Below are positions 18,617-27,181 of a DNA stretch of 64,000 bases, in pieces. Positions within the stretch are counted from its first letter, which is position 1, and the number at the start of each line of letters is the position of its first letter. The notes beneath the pieces are model-generated. The model saw only the letters and a list, made by a program, of their open reading frames with translations, was not told the origin of the DNA and did no database searches. The DNA comes from Sporolactobacillus nakayamae (GTDB lineage Bacteria > Bacillota > Bacilli > Bacillales > Sporolactobacillaceae): the NCBI RefSeq assembly GCF_900113325.1, contig NZ_FOOY01000003.1, positions 407,108 to 471,107 of the forward strand, given 5' to 3'. Both the position numbers and the translations under genes were made by a program.

Positions 18617-19225
18617 TTAAGGCGTTGTCGGTGCTGTTGATGATGATTCTGTACTCGTTGCGTGTGCTTTCAATAATGGTGTCAAAGCTGCAGCCTTCTC
18701 GACATCCATATTTTCAAGAATTGCTGCTTTTGTTTTATCATCAAGCAAATTTATGTATTCGGCTGCTTGTTTCACTGACAATTTGTCAAAGATTGCGCCA
18801 GCCTTGGCTGAGTCCATTGATTTATAAGTTTGGGCGTAAACCGCCTGGCGTGCCGCCTTCGTCTGACTTTTCGCCTGACTATTTTTTTCATTGGCGTCAT
18901 TTTGCGCTTGCTTCAATTGGTTTTTCAATTCGGCGACTTGATCTTTCAACTTATTATTGTCACTTTGAAGCTGCTTAACTTGAGTTTTTTGATCAGTATT
19001 CTCCTGCTTCAACTGAGCAATTTGTGAGGAGCCGGATGCCGCTTGCTGATTCTGAGAAGAGGTTTTGTCTTGGAAAACAAGATTTTTTGCTTCCTCTACA
19101 GGATCAAGGCCGGACAACTTTAGAAATAAAGCAGCCAGAAGTACTAAGAAAACAACCGGAACGAGAATAGCTAAACTAACCTTGAGCAGTTTCAAACCAA
19201 AACCGGTTCTTTTTGTCTCATCCAT
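18617..19225 (-). CDS. ylxF: MotE-family flagellar protein YlxF
   Basis: A membrane-anchored coiled-coil protein of the MotE/YlxF group, usually encoded between fliJ and fliK. The 202 residues show a membrane helix at about 13-35 (SLAILVPVVFLVLLAALFL), a coiled coil at about 70-125 with heptad Gln/Lys/Leu patterns, and a C-terminal MgtE N-domain-like region with MDSAKAGAIFDKLSVKQAAE and LENMDVEKAAAL. In relatives it acts as a chaperone-like partner of the stator or switch. It ends with a Ser/Thr/Ala tail. Confidence 0.85.
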   Translation of the reverse strand: MDETKRTGFGLKLLKVSLAILVPVVFLVLLAALFLKLSGLDPVEEAKNLVFQDKTSSQNQQAASGSSQIAQLKQENTDQKTQVKQLQSDNNKLKDQVAELKNQLKQAQNDANEKNSQAKSQTKAARQAVYAQTYKSMDSAKAGAIFDKLSVKQAAEYINLLDDKTKAAILENMDVEKAAALTPLLKAHATSTESSSTAPTTP

Positions 19226-19242
19226 ACACCTCGATTCTCCTT

Positions 19243-19680
19243 TTAATGGTTTATCGTTCGTTGTCCCGCAATTTCATCCATCTGTTTCGTTTCAGCCCTA
19301 TTGATTAACTTGTGATAGATAACTTGCTGTTTTTCTCTCATTTTTTCATATTTCTTAACTTCAATTGCTTTTTCTTGCAGCTTGGCCTGAAAGACTTCGA
19401 GACGAGCTTTTGCATTCAAATAATTTTTGTTTGTTTCGCTAATGAGAAAGTCAATTTTATCAACATCTGAGAATCCCATCTTCATTTGATCGATTGTTAT
19501 CGCCTGACTCATCTGTTCCTGAAGCTCCGTCTGCACTCTTTGCTTCTCTTCAACCATGTTGATCAGAATGTGTGCAAGGTTCTCGAAATCGTCAAATAGC
19601 TTTTTGTACTGCACTTCAAGACTTTGTTTTTCACTCTCGGCTAGCTTCATCACGCGTTCAAATCGATAGTCAAATGCCAT
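19243..19680 (-). CDS. fliJ: Flagellar export chaperone FliJ
   Basis: FliJ is the coiled-coil stalk of the FliI export ATPase. The 145-residue protein is almost entirely helical and charged, with the family start FDYRFERVMKLAESEKQ and two long helices. The ATG overlaps the fliI stop by 11 bases. Size and order fliH-fliI-fliJ are invariant in the group. Confidence 0.93.
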   Translation of the reverse strand: MAFDYRFERVMKLAESEKQSLEVQYKKLFDDFENLAHILINMVEEKQRVQTELQEQMSQAITIDQMKMGFSDVDKIDFLISETNKNYLNAKARLEVFQAKLQEKAIEVKKYEKMREKQQVIYHKLINRAETKQMDEIAGQRTINH

Positions 19681-20998
19681 TCGCGTTCATCTCCTGTCCG
19701 AAGTCATGAATCAATTGGCTTACTGAATCGTGCAGATTTACACGTTCCTTTTCGGATTGACGCAGATAGCTGAGTATCTTGGGATGATAATGAATCGCCG
19801 CGTCAATCGAGGATGAACTTCCTTGTTTGTATGCGCCAATATTGATAAGGTCTTCAGATTCTGTGTATTGAGACAACATGGAACGAAATTTTTGTGCTGC
19901 GTGCAAATGATCCGCGACGCAAATTTCATTCATGACTCGGCTGACACTTTTTAATAGATTAACCGCTGGATACTGCCCTTTTTGCGCCAAAGCTCGATCA
20001 AGAACGATGTGACCATCAAGAATGCCTCGTGCCGTATCGGAAATCGGTTCATCAAGATCGTCGCCATCAACAAGAACGGTATAAAATGCGGTAATCGTTC
20101 CATTAGCGTCGGTTCCGGTACGTTCCAAAAGTTTTGGAAGCAAGGCAAATACGGAAGGCGGGTAGCCTTTCGTTGTCGGAGGTTCACCGATCGCGAGTCC
20201 AATTTCACGCTGACTCATTGCAACACGTGTCAATGAATCCATCATCAGCAGCACATCTTTTCCTTTTCCCCGGAAATGCTCGGCAATTGCCGTCGCCACA
20301 AGTGCTCCTTTAATTCTCATCAATGCCGGTTGATCACTCGTTGCCACAATGACAATGGAATGCTTCATACCCTCTGACCCGAGATCCTTTTCAAGGAATT
20401 CTTTGACCTCGCGGCCACGTTCACCAATCAAAGCAATGACGTTCAAGTCAGCTGAAGTGTTTCGCGCGATCATACCCATCAATGTACTTTTGCCAACACC
20501 GCTGCCGGCAAAAATTCCAACGCGTTGTCCTTTTCCAACAGTGAGTAATCCGTTGATCGACCGGATGCCCAGCTCAATCGGATCAGATATTCGCGGCCGT
20601 GTCATTGGATCAGGAGGCTCTTGATTCGTTAACACACTGTCTACCGGCTTGGTGAAGTTCATGCCGGAAACTGGGCGACCTAAACTGTCACAGACCTCAC
20701 CAATCATTTCATCATTGACCTTTACCTCTAACGGTTTATCTGTCGCCTCGACCAAACATCCCGGTGAAATTTGTGCTACCGATGTATAGGGCATCAGCAA
20801 TATGTTCTCATCTTTAAAACCGACAACTTCAGCCATTACTTTTTTTCGTCCGTTTTTGATATGTATAAGACAAACATCACCGACAGAGGCTGAAGGTCCT
20901 TTGGATTCAATCAAGAGCCCTACAACCCGATTGATCTTTCCATAACGCCGATAGCTGTCGATTGTTGCAAGTTCATCAATCAACTGATCCACGTTCAT
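19670..20998 (-). CDS. fliI: Flagellum-specific ATPase FliI
   Basis: FliI is the F1-beta-like ATPase of the flagellar export apparatus. The 442-residue protein has Walker A (GIFAGSGVGKST) at about 165-176, a Walker B region LLMMDSLTRVAMS and the family motif FALLPKLLERTG. The ATG start overlaps the fliH stop. Nothing is missing. Confidence 0.97.
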   Translation of the reverse strand: MNVDQLIDELATIDSYRRYGKINRVVGLLIESKGPSASVGDVCLIHIKNGRKKVMAEVVGFKDENILLMPYTSVAQISPGCLVEATDKPLEVKVNDEMIGEVCDSLGRPVSGMNFTKPVDSVLTNQEPPDPMTRPRISDPIELGIRSINGLLTVGKGQRVGIFAGSGVGKSTLMGMIARNTSADLNVIALIGERGREVKEFLEKDLGSEGMKHSIVIVATSDQPALMRIKGALVATAIAEHFRGKGKDVLLMMDSLTRVAMSQREIGLAIGEPPTTKGYPPSVFALLPKLLERTGTDANGTITAFYTVLVDGDDLDEPISDTARGILDGHIVLDRALAQKGQYPAVNLLKSVSRVMNEICVADHLHAAQKFRSMLSQYTESEDLINIGAYKQGSSSSIDAAIHYHPKILSYLRQSEKERVNLHDSVSQLIHDFGQEMNANGI

Positions 20999-21753
20999 CC
21001 TTTTTCCTCCATCAATTCAGTTAATTTTTCCTTAACCACCTGTAATTGACTTGCTGCACCGGCATCTATTTTTCCAAATGACGTCTCAATCGTGCAATCG
21101 GTATCTGAAAAATCACTGTCTGCGTAAATGAAGATCTTGGCATCCTGAACAAGCTGATCGAATTCCGGCCGATGCTGATTCAAGTGGTCAAAATGAATCG
21201 GCGCAACGGTAATTTTTATTGTTTCTTGATCTCTGACTTCTCGAACCGCCTTTGCCACAAGTGCAAACCATTTATCTTCATCAAGTGCAACTGATGTGCC
21301 GATAATTTTTTCTGCTACCGCCATTCCAAGTTTCAAAATTTCAGGTTCAGCCTGCTTGATTGAATCATTAAAATAGTTTTTCGCCTGATCGACAAATCGA
21401 TTGCCTTGCTCGATAAGGGAGGCAAAATGTTCCTTTGCTGCTGCTGTCCCGTTGTTAAAACCGGTTGTGTACCCTTCTTTGACTTTCGTCTCATACGCTG
21501 CTTCTCGGTTATGTTTTGCCTCTTCTTCCTCTTTCGCAATCTGAAGATTCATTTCAGCACACTTTTTTTCAGCTTCTCTGACAAGGCGATCCGCTTCGTA
21601 TTTCGCGTCATTAATTTTTTCATGGAGCGTTTTTTCAATGGCTTCTTGATCCATTTTGTCATTTAATGCATCAAGGCGAGGGTCAATTACAGCTGAAAGT
21701 TGCACGACTTTTGCCTTTCCATCCGACTGTACTTGTTTAATCAGGTTAGACAA
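20995..21753 (-). CDS. fliH: Flagellar assembly protein FliH
   Basis: FliH regulates FliI and anchors it to the C-ring. The 252-residue protein has a charged coiled coil (residues about 35-95, rich in Glu/Lys/Ala) and a C-terminal V1/F1-E-like domain with LGMAVAEKIIGTSV. The start is TTG overlapping the fliG stop by 8 bases; GGGGGACG upstream may serve as ribosome binding site. It lies between fliG and fliI. Confidence 0.93.
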   Translation of the reverse strand: MSNLIKQVQSDGKAKVVQLSAVIDPRLDALNDKMDQEAIEKTLHEKINDAKYEADRLVREAEKKCAEMNLQIAKEEEEAKHNREAAYETKVKEGYTTGFNNGTAAAKEHFASLIEQGNRFVDQAKNYFNDSIKQAEPEILKLGMAVAEKIIGTSVALDEDKWFALVAKAVREVRDQETIKITVAPIHFDHLNQHRPEFDQLVQDAKIFIYADSDFSDTDCTIETSFGKIDAGAASQLQVVKEKLTELMEEKG

Positions 21754-22762
21754 TCACGTCGTCCCCCTTGCCGCGCGCAATCACAATCTCTCCCGCATCT
21801 TCCAGTTTTCTTGTTGTATTGACGATTCGGGTTTGCGCTTCTTCAACGTCATGCAAACGAACCGGCCCCATGTATTCCATCTCTTCTTTGAAGCTTGCGG
21901 CCATACGTTCCGACATATTTTTAAACAACAGCTCTTTTACTTCATCGCTCGCAGTCCGCATTGCGAGAATCAAGTCTTCATTCTCGCTCTCGCGAATAAC
22001 GCGTTGAATCGCACGATCATCCAAAACAATGATATCTTCAAAGACAAACATTCTTTTTTTGATCTCTTCTGCAAGATCAGGATCGTTTTTCTCAAGTTTC
22101 TCTAAAATGTTGCGTTCAGTCGTTCGATCAACTCCGTTCAGCACGCTTACGATTGAAGCAACACCACCGGTCTGCGTGTAATCTTCGTTCACCGAAGAAC
22201 TGGAGATCTTTTTCTCAAGAATCCTTTCAACTTGCGTGATCGTTTCGGGCGATGTACGGTCCATCTGCGCAATTCGACGTGCCACATTAGCTTGCGATTC
22301 AACAGACAATGCCGACAGAACAGCGCCTGCCTGATCAGGATCTAAATACGACAAAACGAGTGCAATGGTCTGCGGATGCTCGTTTTGGATAAAATTCAAA
22401 ATTTGTTGTGGATCACTTTTCCTCATGAAATCAAACGGCTTAACCTGAAGGGTCGAAGTCAGCCTTTGGATCACCTTGTTTGCTTCATCAGATCCCAACG
22501 CTTTCTCTAGGACTTGTTTGGCGTAACCAATTCCGCCTTGAGATATGTATTCTTGAGCTAATGCGGTCTGAAAAAATTCGTCGATCACTTGTGCCTTGGT
22601 TTCAGGATCTATTTTTCGGGCATTAGAGATTTCCAATGTCATGTCTTCAATTTCCTGTTCCGTAAATTGTTTAAATATATTTGCGGATACTTCCGTCCCA
22701 AGCGCGATCATCAGAATAGCTGCTTTTTGTTTTCCACTTAATTTGGTTTTTCGTTCAGGCAT
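21746..22762 (-). CDS. fliG: Flagellar motor switch protein FliG
   Basis: FliG is the C-ring protein that contacts the stator. The roughly 338-residue product has the N-terminal FliF-binding domain (LSGKQKAAILMIALG), the EHPQT motif in the middle domain (FIQNEHPQTIALVLSYLD) and the C-terminal charged torque helix (LDDRAIQRVIRE, MSERMA). I chose the ATG giving MPERKTKL, 9 bases past GAGGGG; the longer reading begins at a TTG next to that site. Confidence 0.96.
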   Translation of the reverse strand: MPERKTKLSGKQKAAILMIALGTEVSANIFKQFTEQEIEDMTLEISNARKIDPETKAQVIDEFFQTALAQEYISQGGIGYAKQVLEKALGSDEANKVIQRLTSTLQVKPFDFMRKSDPQQILNFIQNEHPQTIALVLSYLDPDQAGAVLSALSVESQANVARRIAQMDRTSPETITQVERILEKKISSSSVNEDYTQTGGVASIVSVLNGVDRTTERNILEKLEKNDPDLAEEIKKRMFVFEDIIVLDDRAIQRVIRESENEDLILAMRTASDEVKELLFKNMSERMAASFKEEMEYMGPVRLHDVEEAQTRIVNTTRKLEDAGEIVIARGKGDDVIV

Positions 22763-22775
22763 AACGGCCAACCCC

Positions 22776-24368
22776 TCACTTATCTTCAGCCATCCAGCTT
22801 CTCAAAAGTTTAACAAATTGATCCGGCTTTTGCTTCGCCATTTTTTCAAGCTCATGATATTTTTTCTGTTCCGGATTTTCTTTATTAAGCATGTCTTCGT
22901 AGTCTTCCTGTTGCGGTATGTCCTGAACAACAGTCTGCTCATCAGCCAGTTCATCCGCATTCTTTCTTCTGCGCAGTACCAACCAAACAATTAGACCAAT
23001 TACTAGTGCCAAAAGGACACCGCCGATGAGGTACCACCAATTAAATCCACCGCTTTGAGTTTGAACAGCAGCCTTTCCATTGAAACGGCCAACCGTAACC
23101 GCAGTCTTCTGGTTTATTACATTATTTGTCAATTCCTGACCTTGCTTATCTGATATCGATGTTTTGATAATCGAATTAAGAATCTGACGAACATCATTGA
23201 CACGCTGTGCCGATAATGAATTATTGTTGTTTGCGGTCGGCGGTTCGATCATCACTTGAATGCCTAGATCTGTCACCTTATATGGACTGTTGACTACTTC
23301 TCGATGGATTCTATTGAATTCATTATTGACGCGGTCTTCCACCTTCTTATATGAGCCGTTGCCATCTGTTCCTGCTTGATAGCTTGGCACGTCATTTGTG
23401 GTGGTGCCTGCCTGACCTGCGGCTCCTTGACCAGTGTACGTTTCAGTAATATGTTCCGTACTGGTTTGAAGACCTTCCATTGTTTGCTGATTCACAGGCT
23501 CTACCAGATCCTGCTTTTCTTTTGATTGTGTGAAGTCAACATCAGCGGTAACATTAACCATGACTTTTCCTTCACCCATCATCATTGTCAGCATTTGTGT
23601 GACACGACGCTGCACATTACTTTCAATGTCTCGTTTGATTGATTGTTGTTGATCGTATGCTGATAAGGTCGATCCGTTCGTTTCATTATTTTTAAAGTCA
23701 TAGTAGTTATAATACTGATCCATTATCGCGATATTAGTAACAGACAAATTAGGAACGCTCTTCGATACCAAATGATAAAGACCATCCACCTGGTCGGAAC
23801 TAAGCTGACTGCCTGGCGAAATATTGAGCACAATTGATGCGGAAGCTGAGTTCTTCTTGTCCTGATCACTCACCCAAACATCACTCTCTGGTAAAGTGAT
23901 CATAACTTTAGCGGATTTTACTCCTTTTGTATTGGTTATGAGATTGGCAAGTTCTGTTTGCATTGCGGCTCGTTGGAGTACATCAAACTGCTTGTCCGTC
24001 ATACCAAAACCTGCGTTCTGACCAAAAAAGGAATAGTCAATCTGACCGGTCTTCGGGAGACCTTGTGAAGCTAGTTCGACCTTAAGCTGATCCACTTGCT
24101 CCTTAGGTACGCTGATCGTTGTTCCGCCATCCGAAAGTTTATAAGAAACTTTCTTGCTGTCCAGTGTATCAGTGATCTGACCTGCCTCACTTTCGGATAG
24201 ATTACTGTACAATGGTGTATAGTGCTTCACATTCGTAAGCAGAACAATAAGGATAACAGCGATGAGAATCGCTGTTATTCCCCCGATAATCCAAGCTTTA
24301 TTTTTTTTCGGCAATTGAGTCCAAAAAATCTTTATTCGATTAAGCCATGATGATAACCGTTCTTTCAT
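22776..24368 (-). CDS. fliF: Flagellar MS-ring protein FliF
   Basis: FliF forms the MS ring in the membrane. The 530-residue protein has an N-terminal membrane helix at about 26-48, ring-building motifs (YTPLYSNLSESEAGQI, QRAAMQTELANLI), an extracytoplasmic region with a Gly/Thr/Gln-rich stretch, a second membrane helix at about 438-460 (WWYLIGGVLLALVIGLIVWL), and a charged C-terminal FliG-binding tail. Order fliE-fliF-fliG is canonical. Confidence 0.96.
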   Translation of the reverse strand: MKERLSSWLNRIKIFWTQLPKKNKAWIIGGITAILIAVILIVLLTNVKHYTPLYSNLSESEAGQITDTLDSKKVSYKLSDGGTTISVPKEQVDQLKVELASQGLPKTGQIDYSFFGQNAGFGMTDKQFDVLQRAAMQTELANLITNTKGVKSAKVMITLPESDVWVSDQDKKNSASASIVLNISPGSQLSSDQVDGLYHLVSKSVPNLSVTNIAIMDQYYNYYDFKNNETNGSTLSAYDQQQSIKRDIESNVQRRVTQMLTMMMGEGKVMVNVTADVDFTQSKEKQDLVEPVNQQTMEGLQTSTEHITETYTGQGAAGQAGTTTNDVPSYQAGTDGNGSYKKVEDRVNNEFNRIHREVVNSPYKVTDLGIQVMIEPPTANNNNSLSAQRVNDVRQILNSIIKTSISDKQGQELTNNVINQKTAVTVGRFNGKAAVQTQSGGFNWWYLIGGVLLALVIGLIVWLVLRRRKNADELADEQTVVQDIPQQEDYEDMLNKENPEQKKYHELEKMAKQKPDQFVKLLRSWMAEDK

Positions 24369-24405
24369 TGCTGTTTCCCCCGTTCATTGACACGCCGGTA
24401 ACCAA

Positions 24406-24705
24406 TCAAACTTGCATTCTCATGATTTCTTGGTAGGCTTCAACCGCCCGGTCACGAACTTGAACAGTAGTTTTTAACAGCACATCGGCTTTCTGCATGG
24501 CAATCATAACGCTATGTAAGTCAACATTACTGCTTCCATTCGCCAGCTGGGTGACCATCTGATCGGCCGACTGTTGTGACGAATTAACTGCCCCTAAAGC
24601 ATTTTTTAGTGCTTCAGAAAACCCGTCTTGTGTTTGAGCAACCGTTTGTTTTCCAGATGAAATCGCATCAGCTGCCGTTTTAAAATTGATGGAATTTATG
24701 TTCAA
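24406..24705 (-). CDS. fliE: Flagellar hook-basal body protein FliE
   Basis: FliE links the MS ring to the rod. The 99-residue protein has the typical C-terminal pair of helices (DLHSVMIAMQKADVLLKTTV, then VRDRAVEAYQEIMRM). The start appears to be TTG, 9 bases after the flgC stop; no ATG gives the right N-terminus. Size and order are as expected. Confidence 0.93.
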   Translation of the reverse strand: MNINSINFKTAADAISSGKQTVAQTQDGFSEALKNALGAVNSSQQSADQMVTQLANGSSNVDLHSVMIAMQKADVLLKTTVQVRDRAVEAYQEIMRMQV

Positions 24706-24714
24706 CGCCTAAAC

Positions 24715-25161
24715 CTACCTTCCTATACTTAGAGCATGTGTCAGCATGTTTTTGTTCGCATTCATAACAGTAACCCCAGCTTCATAAGAGCGGTTAGCAT
24801 CCATTAAGTCAACCATTTCTTTAAGTGGATCAACGTTAGATTGTTGAACATAACCGTTCTCATCCGCATCCGGGTTCTGCGGATCGTATTTAACCGGAAA
24901 AGGCGTAGGATCTTCACTGACAGAAGAAACTTCAACTCCCCCTGATGAAGTGCCTAGCGATCTTTGTAATAGTGAATCAAACGAGTTTGAACCAATTGCT
25001 TTCAGATTGACCACTTTTCGTGAATACGGCACCCATTTTCCATCAACGAAACGTCCGCGCGTTGTATCTTGATTCGCGATGTTTGACGAAACAACATCCA
25101 TTCGAAATCGCTGCGCAGTTAACCCGGAAGCGGAAATATCTAGTCCGTTAAACATTCCCAT
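24715..25161 (-). CDS. flgC: Flagellar rod protein FlgC
   Basis: FlgC is a proximal rod subunit. The 148-residue protein has the N-terminal rod motif (LTAQRFRMDVVSSNIANQDT), a short central loop and the C-terminal segment EMVDLMDANRSYEAGVTVMN. It starts with ATG behind a GGAGGATC site that overlaps the flgB end. It lies second in the fla/che operon. Confidence 0.95.
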   Translation of the reverse strand: MGMFNGLDISASGLTAQRFRMDVVSSNIANQDTTRGRFVDGKWVPYSRKVVNLKAIGSNSFDSLLQRSLGTSSGGVEVSSVSEDPTPFPVKYDPQNPDADENGYVQQSNVDPLKEMVDLMDANRSYEAGVTVMNANKNMLTHALSIGR

Positions 25162-25162
25162 A

Positions 25163-25543
25163 TTATCTTGATCCTCCTAGCACGATGTTATATCTTTGAA
25201 ATTGGTCGCTTGCCGCTTGACTAAGTGCCTGATAGAGTAATTGATTTTGAGCCAATTCGGACATTTCGTGATCAACATCAACATTATTACCATTATTCTG
25301 AACTGTGCCAAAGGTATCCGTTACGCTTTTAAAACCGGAATGATCGGAAGATGAAAAATTGACCTGCCGTTCGTTGGTACGATTAGCTTTCAGTTCATTC
25401 TGCAGGACGTCATTAAAAACGACCTTTTTTGCTTTGTAATTAGGCGTATCGACATTTGCTATATTTTGAGCGATCGCGTTTTGCTGTGCCATCGATCCAT
25501 TCAGTGCACGTTCAATAGCTGTTAACGGAGTTATTGAATACAA
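25163..25543 (-). CDS. flgB: Flagellar rod protein FlgB, first gene of the fla/che operon
   Basis: FlgB is a proximal rod subunit. The family motif is NAIAQNIANVDTPNYKAKKV near the N-terminus; the C-terminus ends with a helix ahead of VLGGSR. I chose a TTG start (giving a product of about 126 residues beginning MYSITPL) because AAAGGATG lies 10 bases upstream and the N-terminus then fits relatives; a longer in-frame TTG start at 25567 would begin upstream of that site. Transcription probably starts about 50 bases upstream, from the candidate at 25601-25628. Confidence 0.92.
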   Translation of the reverse strand: MYSITPLTAIERALNGSMAQQNAIAQNIANVDTPNYKAKKVVFNDVLQNELKANRTNERQVNFSSSDHSGFKSVTDTFGTVQNNGNNVDVDHEMSELAQNQLLYQALSQAASDQFQRYNIVLGGSR

Positions 25544-25583
25544 TGATCGACATCCTTTCTTTACCAAATAGCGCTTAACTCAT

Positions 25584-25597
25584 CTTAGGTACCTAAG
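25584..25597. promoter_or_regulatory. Perfect 14-bp palindrome at the predicted fla/che start
   Basis: CTTAGGTACCTAAG is an exact palindrome directly downstream of the candidate -10 box of the fla/che operon and upstream of the flgB ribosome binding site. This is a classical operator position. It does not match the CodY consensus or other operators I recognise. A chance palindrome of this length is expected a few times in 64 kb, so location is the main argument. Confidence 0.4.
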
Positions 25598-25600
25598 TCT

Positions 25601-25628
25601 ATTTTATCAACTTTTTGACCATTGTCTA
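25601..25628 (-). promoter_or_regulatory. Candidate sigma-A promoter of the fla/che operon
   Basis: On the minus strand TAGACA, a 16-base spacer and TAAAAT read toward flgB. Each box matches the vegetative consensus in five of six positions. The predicted start is near 25594, giving a leader of roughly 50 bases. The codY terminator upstream means the operon needs its own promoter. Confidence 0.5.
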
Positions 25629-25635
25629 CGTCGAT

Positions 25636-25663
25636 ATACAGGATTCGACTTGTTTCAACTTTA
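25636..25663 (-). promoter_or_regulatory. Weak candidate sigma-D promoter for fla/che
   Basis: TAAA, a 16-base spacer and TCCTGTAT lie upstream of the sigma-A candidate. The sigma-D consensus is TAAA-N15-GCCGATAT; the second box matches only five of eight positions and the spacer is one base long. In B. subtilis this interval does carry a sigma-D promoter, so the candidate is worth listing but is weak. Confidence 0.2.
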
Positions 25664-25841
25664 TTCTCATCTTCGTGATAGTTATTTAGTCCCATAATTT
25701 TTCAGTATTTCCTAATCGAAAACTTAATTACCGCTAATTGTAATCGGATACATTATTATTACATATATAAAAAACAGGTCATGAGAACTATCATTTAGAA
25801 ATTAATAAATAGAATCGATCAATGAGACAAAAAAGGTTGCA

Positions 25842-25889
25842 AAAAAAGGGCTCCTAGTCACAAAGTCAGTGACCAAAAGTCCTTTTTTA
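25842..25889 (-). terminator. Terminator of codY
   Basis: On the minus strand an A-rich arm, AAAAAAGG, pairs through a long imperfect stem (inner arms GTCAC and GTGAC, loop TGACTTT) with CCTTTTTTT. It begins about 25 bases past the codY stop. The symmetric A/T flanks make it potentially bidirectional. The remainder of the interval 25568-25914, apart from the promoter candidates, is AT-rich and has no gene. Confidence 0.8.
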
Positions 25890-25914
25890 TATTTCGATTA
25901 TCCTGTTCGGGTAT

Positions 25915-26691
25915 TTATTCGCCTTGGATACGATTCAGTTCATACAGAAATTTGTCATTAAGTACCTTAATATAGGTTCCCTTCATGCCAAGTGATCGAG
26001 ATTCAATGACACCGGCACTTTCCAACTTTCTAAGTGCATTGACGATCACAGAGCGGGTAATGCCTACTCGATCAGCAATTTTGCTTGCAACAAGCAGACC
26101 TTCTTTGCCATCCAACTCTTCGAAAATATGTTCAATCGCTTCAAGTTCACTATAGGAGAGAGAACCGATGGCCATTTGTACAATTGCCTTTTCACGCGCT
26201 TCTTCTTCAACTTCATCCGTCTTTTCGCGGAGAATCTCCATGCCTACAACAGTCGCTCCGTATTCCGCTAGAATTAAATCTTCATCTGTAAATGTATCAT
26301 TTAAACGAGAGAGAATTAATGTACCTAATCGTTCTCCGCCGCCGACAATTGGAACAACCGTTGTCAATCCGTTGGCAAACAAGTCCTTGTTTTCGTCTGG
26401 AAAAACACTGAAATCACTGTTAACATCAAGATTTGGAGATGTTTGAGCGACCATGAACAAGTTCTGTGTGTACGAATCCGGCAACTGTCTGCTTTCGAAC
26501 ATCTCTTGCATACGCTCATTTTCAAATTCAAGTTTTAGTGACAGACCAAGAATTTTTCCACGCCTGCTAACAACAAATGTATTCGTTTGAATAACATCGC
26601 GCAATGTCTGCGCCATTTCGTTGAAATCTACCTGTGTTTTTGTTCCTTGAAGCAATTGATTAATTTTTCTTGTTTTTTCTAATAATGTCAT
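25915..26691 (-). CDS. codY: Global nutrient-responsive repressor CodY
   Basis: CodY senses branched-chain amino acids and GTP and represses many stationary-phase genes; in B. subtilis these include fla/che. The 258-residue protein has the N-terminal GAF-type ligand domain ([13 protein letters not shown], then MAQTLRDVI) and a C-terminal winged helix with recognition region [19 protein letters not shown]. Start is ATG behind GCAGGAGGTACACTA. In Bacillus codY follows codV-clpQ-clpY; here those genes are missing and codY has its own promoter candidate. Confidence 0.97.
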   Translation of the reverse strand: MTLLEKTRKINQLLQGTKTQVDFNEMAQTLRDVIQTNTFVVSRRGKILGLSLKLEFENERMQEMFESRQLPDSYTQNLFMVAQTSPNLDVNSDFSVFPDENKDLFANGLTTVVPIVGGGERLGTLILSRLNDTFTDEDLILAEYGATVVGMEILREKTDEVEEEAREKAIVQMAIGSLSYSELEAIEHIFEELDGKEGLLVASKIADRVGITRSVIVNALRKLESAGVIESRSLGMKGTYIKVLNDKFLYELNRIQGE

Positions 26692-26742
26692 TAGTGTACC
26701 TCCTGCGAAACATAAGTTTCATATTTATAAATAAACTGGTTA

Positions 26743-26770
26743 AGATTATGGCTTGTACAACGATTGTAAA
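26743..26770 (-). promoter_or_regulatory. Candidate sigma-A promoter of codY
   Basis: TTTACA, 16 bases, TAATCT read toward codY, ending about 50 bases before its start codon. The -35 box matches five of six and the -10 box four of six positions. It is the best candidate in the interval. Confidence 0.5.
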
Positions 26771-26847
26771 CTAAAGTGTCCACAAATCAAGCAACTCATT
26801 TTGTTACTAATGATCGGTTGCCTGCCTCAAATGGGCAAATTTTAAGC

Positions 26848-26862
26848 AATTTTCCCAAAATT
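26848..26862. promoter_or_regulatory. Candidate CodY binding site upstream of codY
   Basis: AATTTTCCCAAAATT differs from the published CodY consensus AATTTTCWGAAAATT at only two central positions and is a 7+7 inverted repeat when the flanking C and G are included. It lies about 80 bases upstream of the candidate codY promoter. This suggests autoregulation, which is known for CodY in some Bacillota. Confidence 0.5.
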
Positions 26863-27181
26863 GTATGTAACCTTTCTCTTACCAAGATTATCCGATGCCG
26901 ACAAGATATGCAAGAATCAAGTGTGTTGCCTGCATTATCGTCAGAATATTAGATCTTTATACATGTTCATAAAATAAAGCTGCAGTACGATTGAGCAGCA
27001 TCGTTCTGAGCCTCTTCACTTAATATGTCGGTAAAAAAAGCCGAATTTTTTAATGATTCACCCATTTAATCCTAAAAAATTGATTCATATTTTATTACAA
27101 TCATCCTTCTTGACAACATGAACGGTTTGGTTCGTCCTGCTCATCTATGTTAGCACATGTGATCTGAAGTAGCAATAATAT

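Larger units (their letters stand above)
26692..27181. other. 490-base gene-free interval upstream of codY
   Basis: No convincing coding region is present. The interval holds the candidate codY promoter (26743-26770), a near-consensus CodY box (26848-26862), and an AT-rich inverted repeat with arms AATTTTTTA and TAAAAAATT near 27040-27080 whose stem has no G/C pairs, so I do not call it a terminator. The genes codV, clpQ and clpY normally occupy this spot in Bacillus. I see no remnant of them. Confidence 0.7.

Noticed and set aside
18466..18978. Plus-strand open frame of 170 codons
   Set aside because: It lies antisense to fliK and ylxF, both well supported, and its hydrophobic, Phe/Leu-rich product resembles nothing and has no ribosome binding site.
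25681..25730. Possible CodY box in the codY-flgB interval (GAAATACTGAAAAAT on the minus strand)
   Set aside because: At least five mismatches to the consensus; too weak to list, although CodY control of this operon is known in Bacillus.
27035..27085. AATTTTTTA/TAAAAAATT inverted repeat downstream of trmFO as a terminator
   Set aside because: The stem has no G/C pairs and no T run at the right place; stability would be too low.
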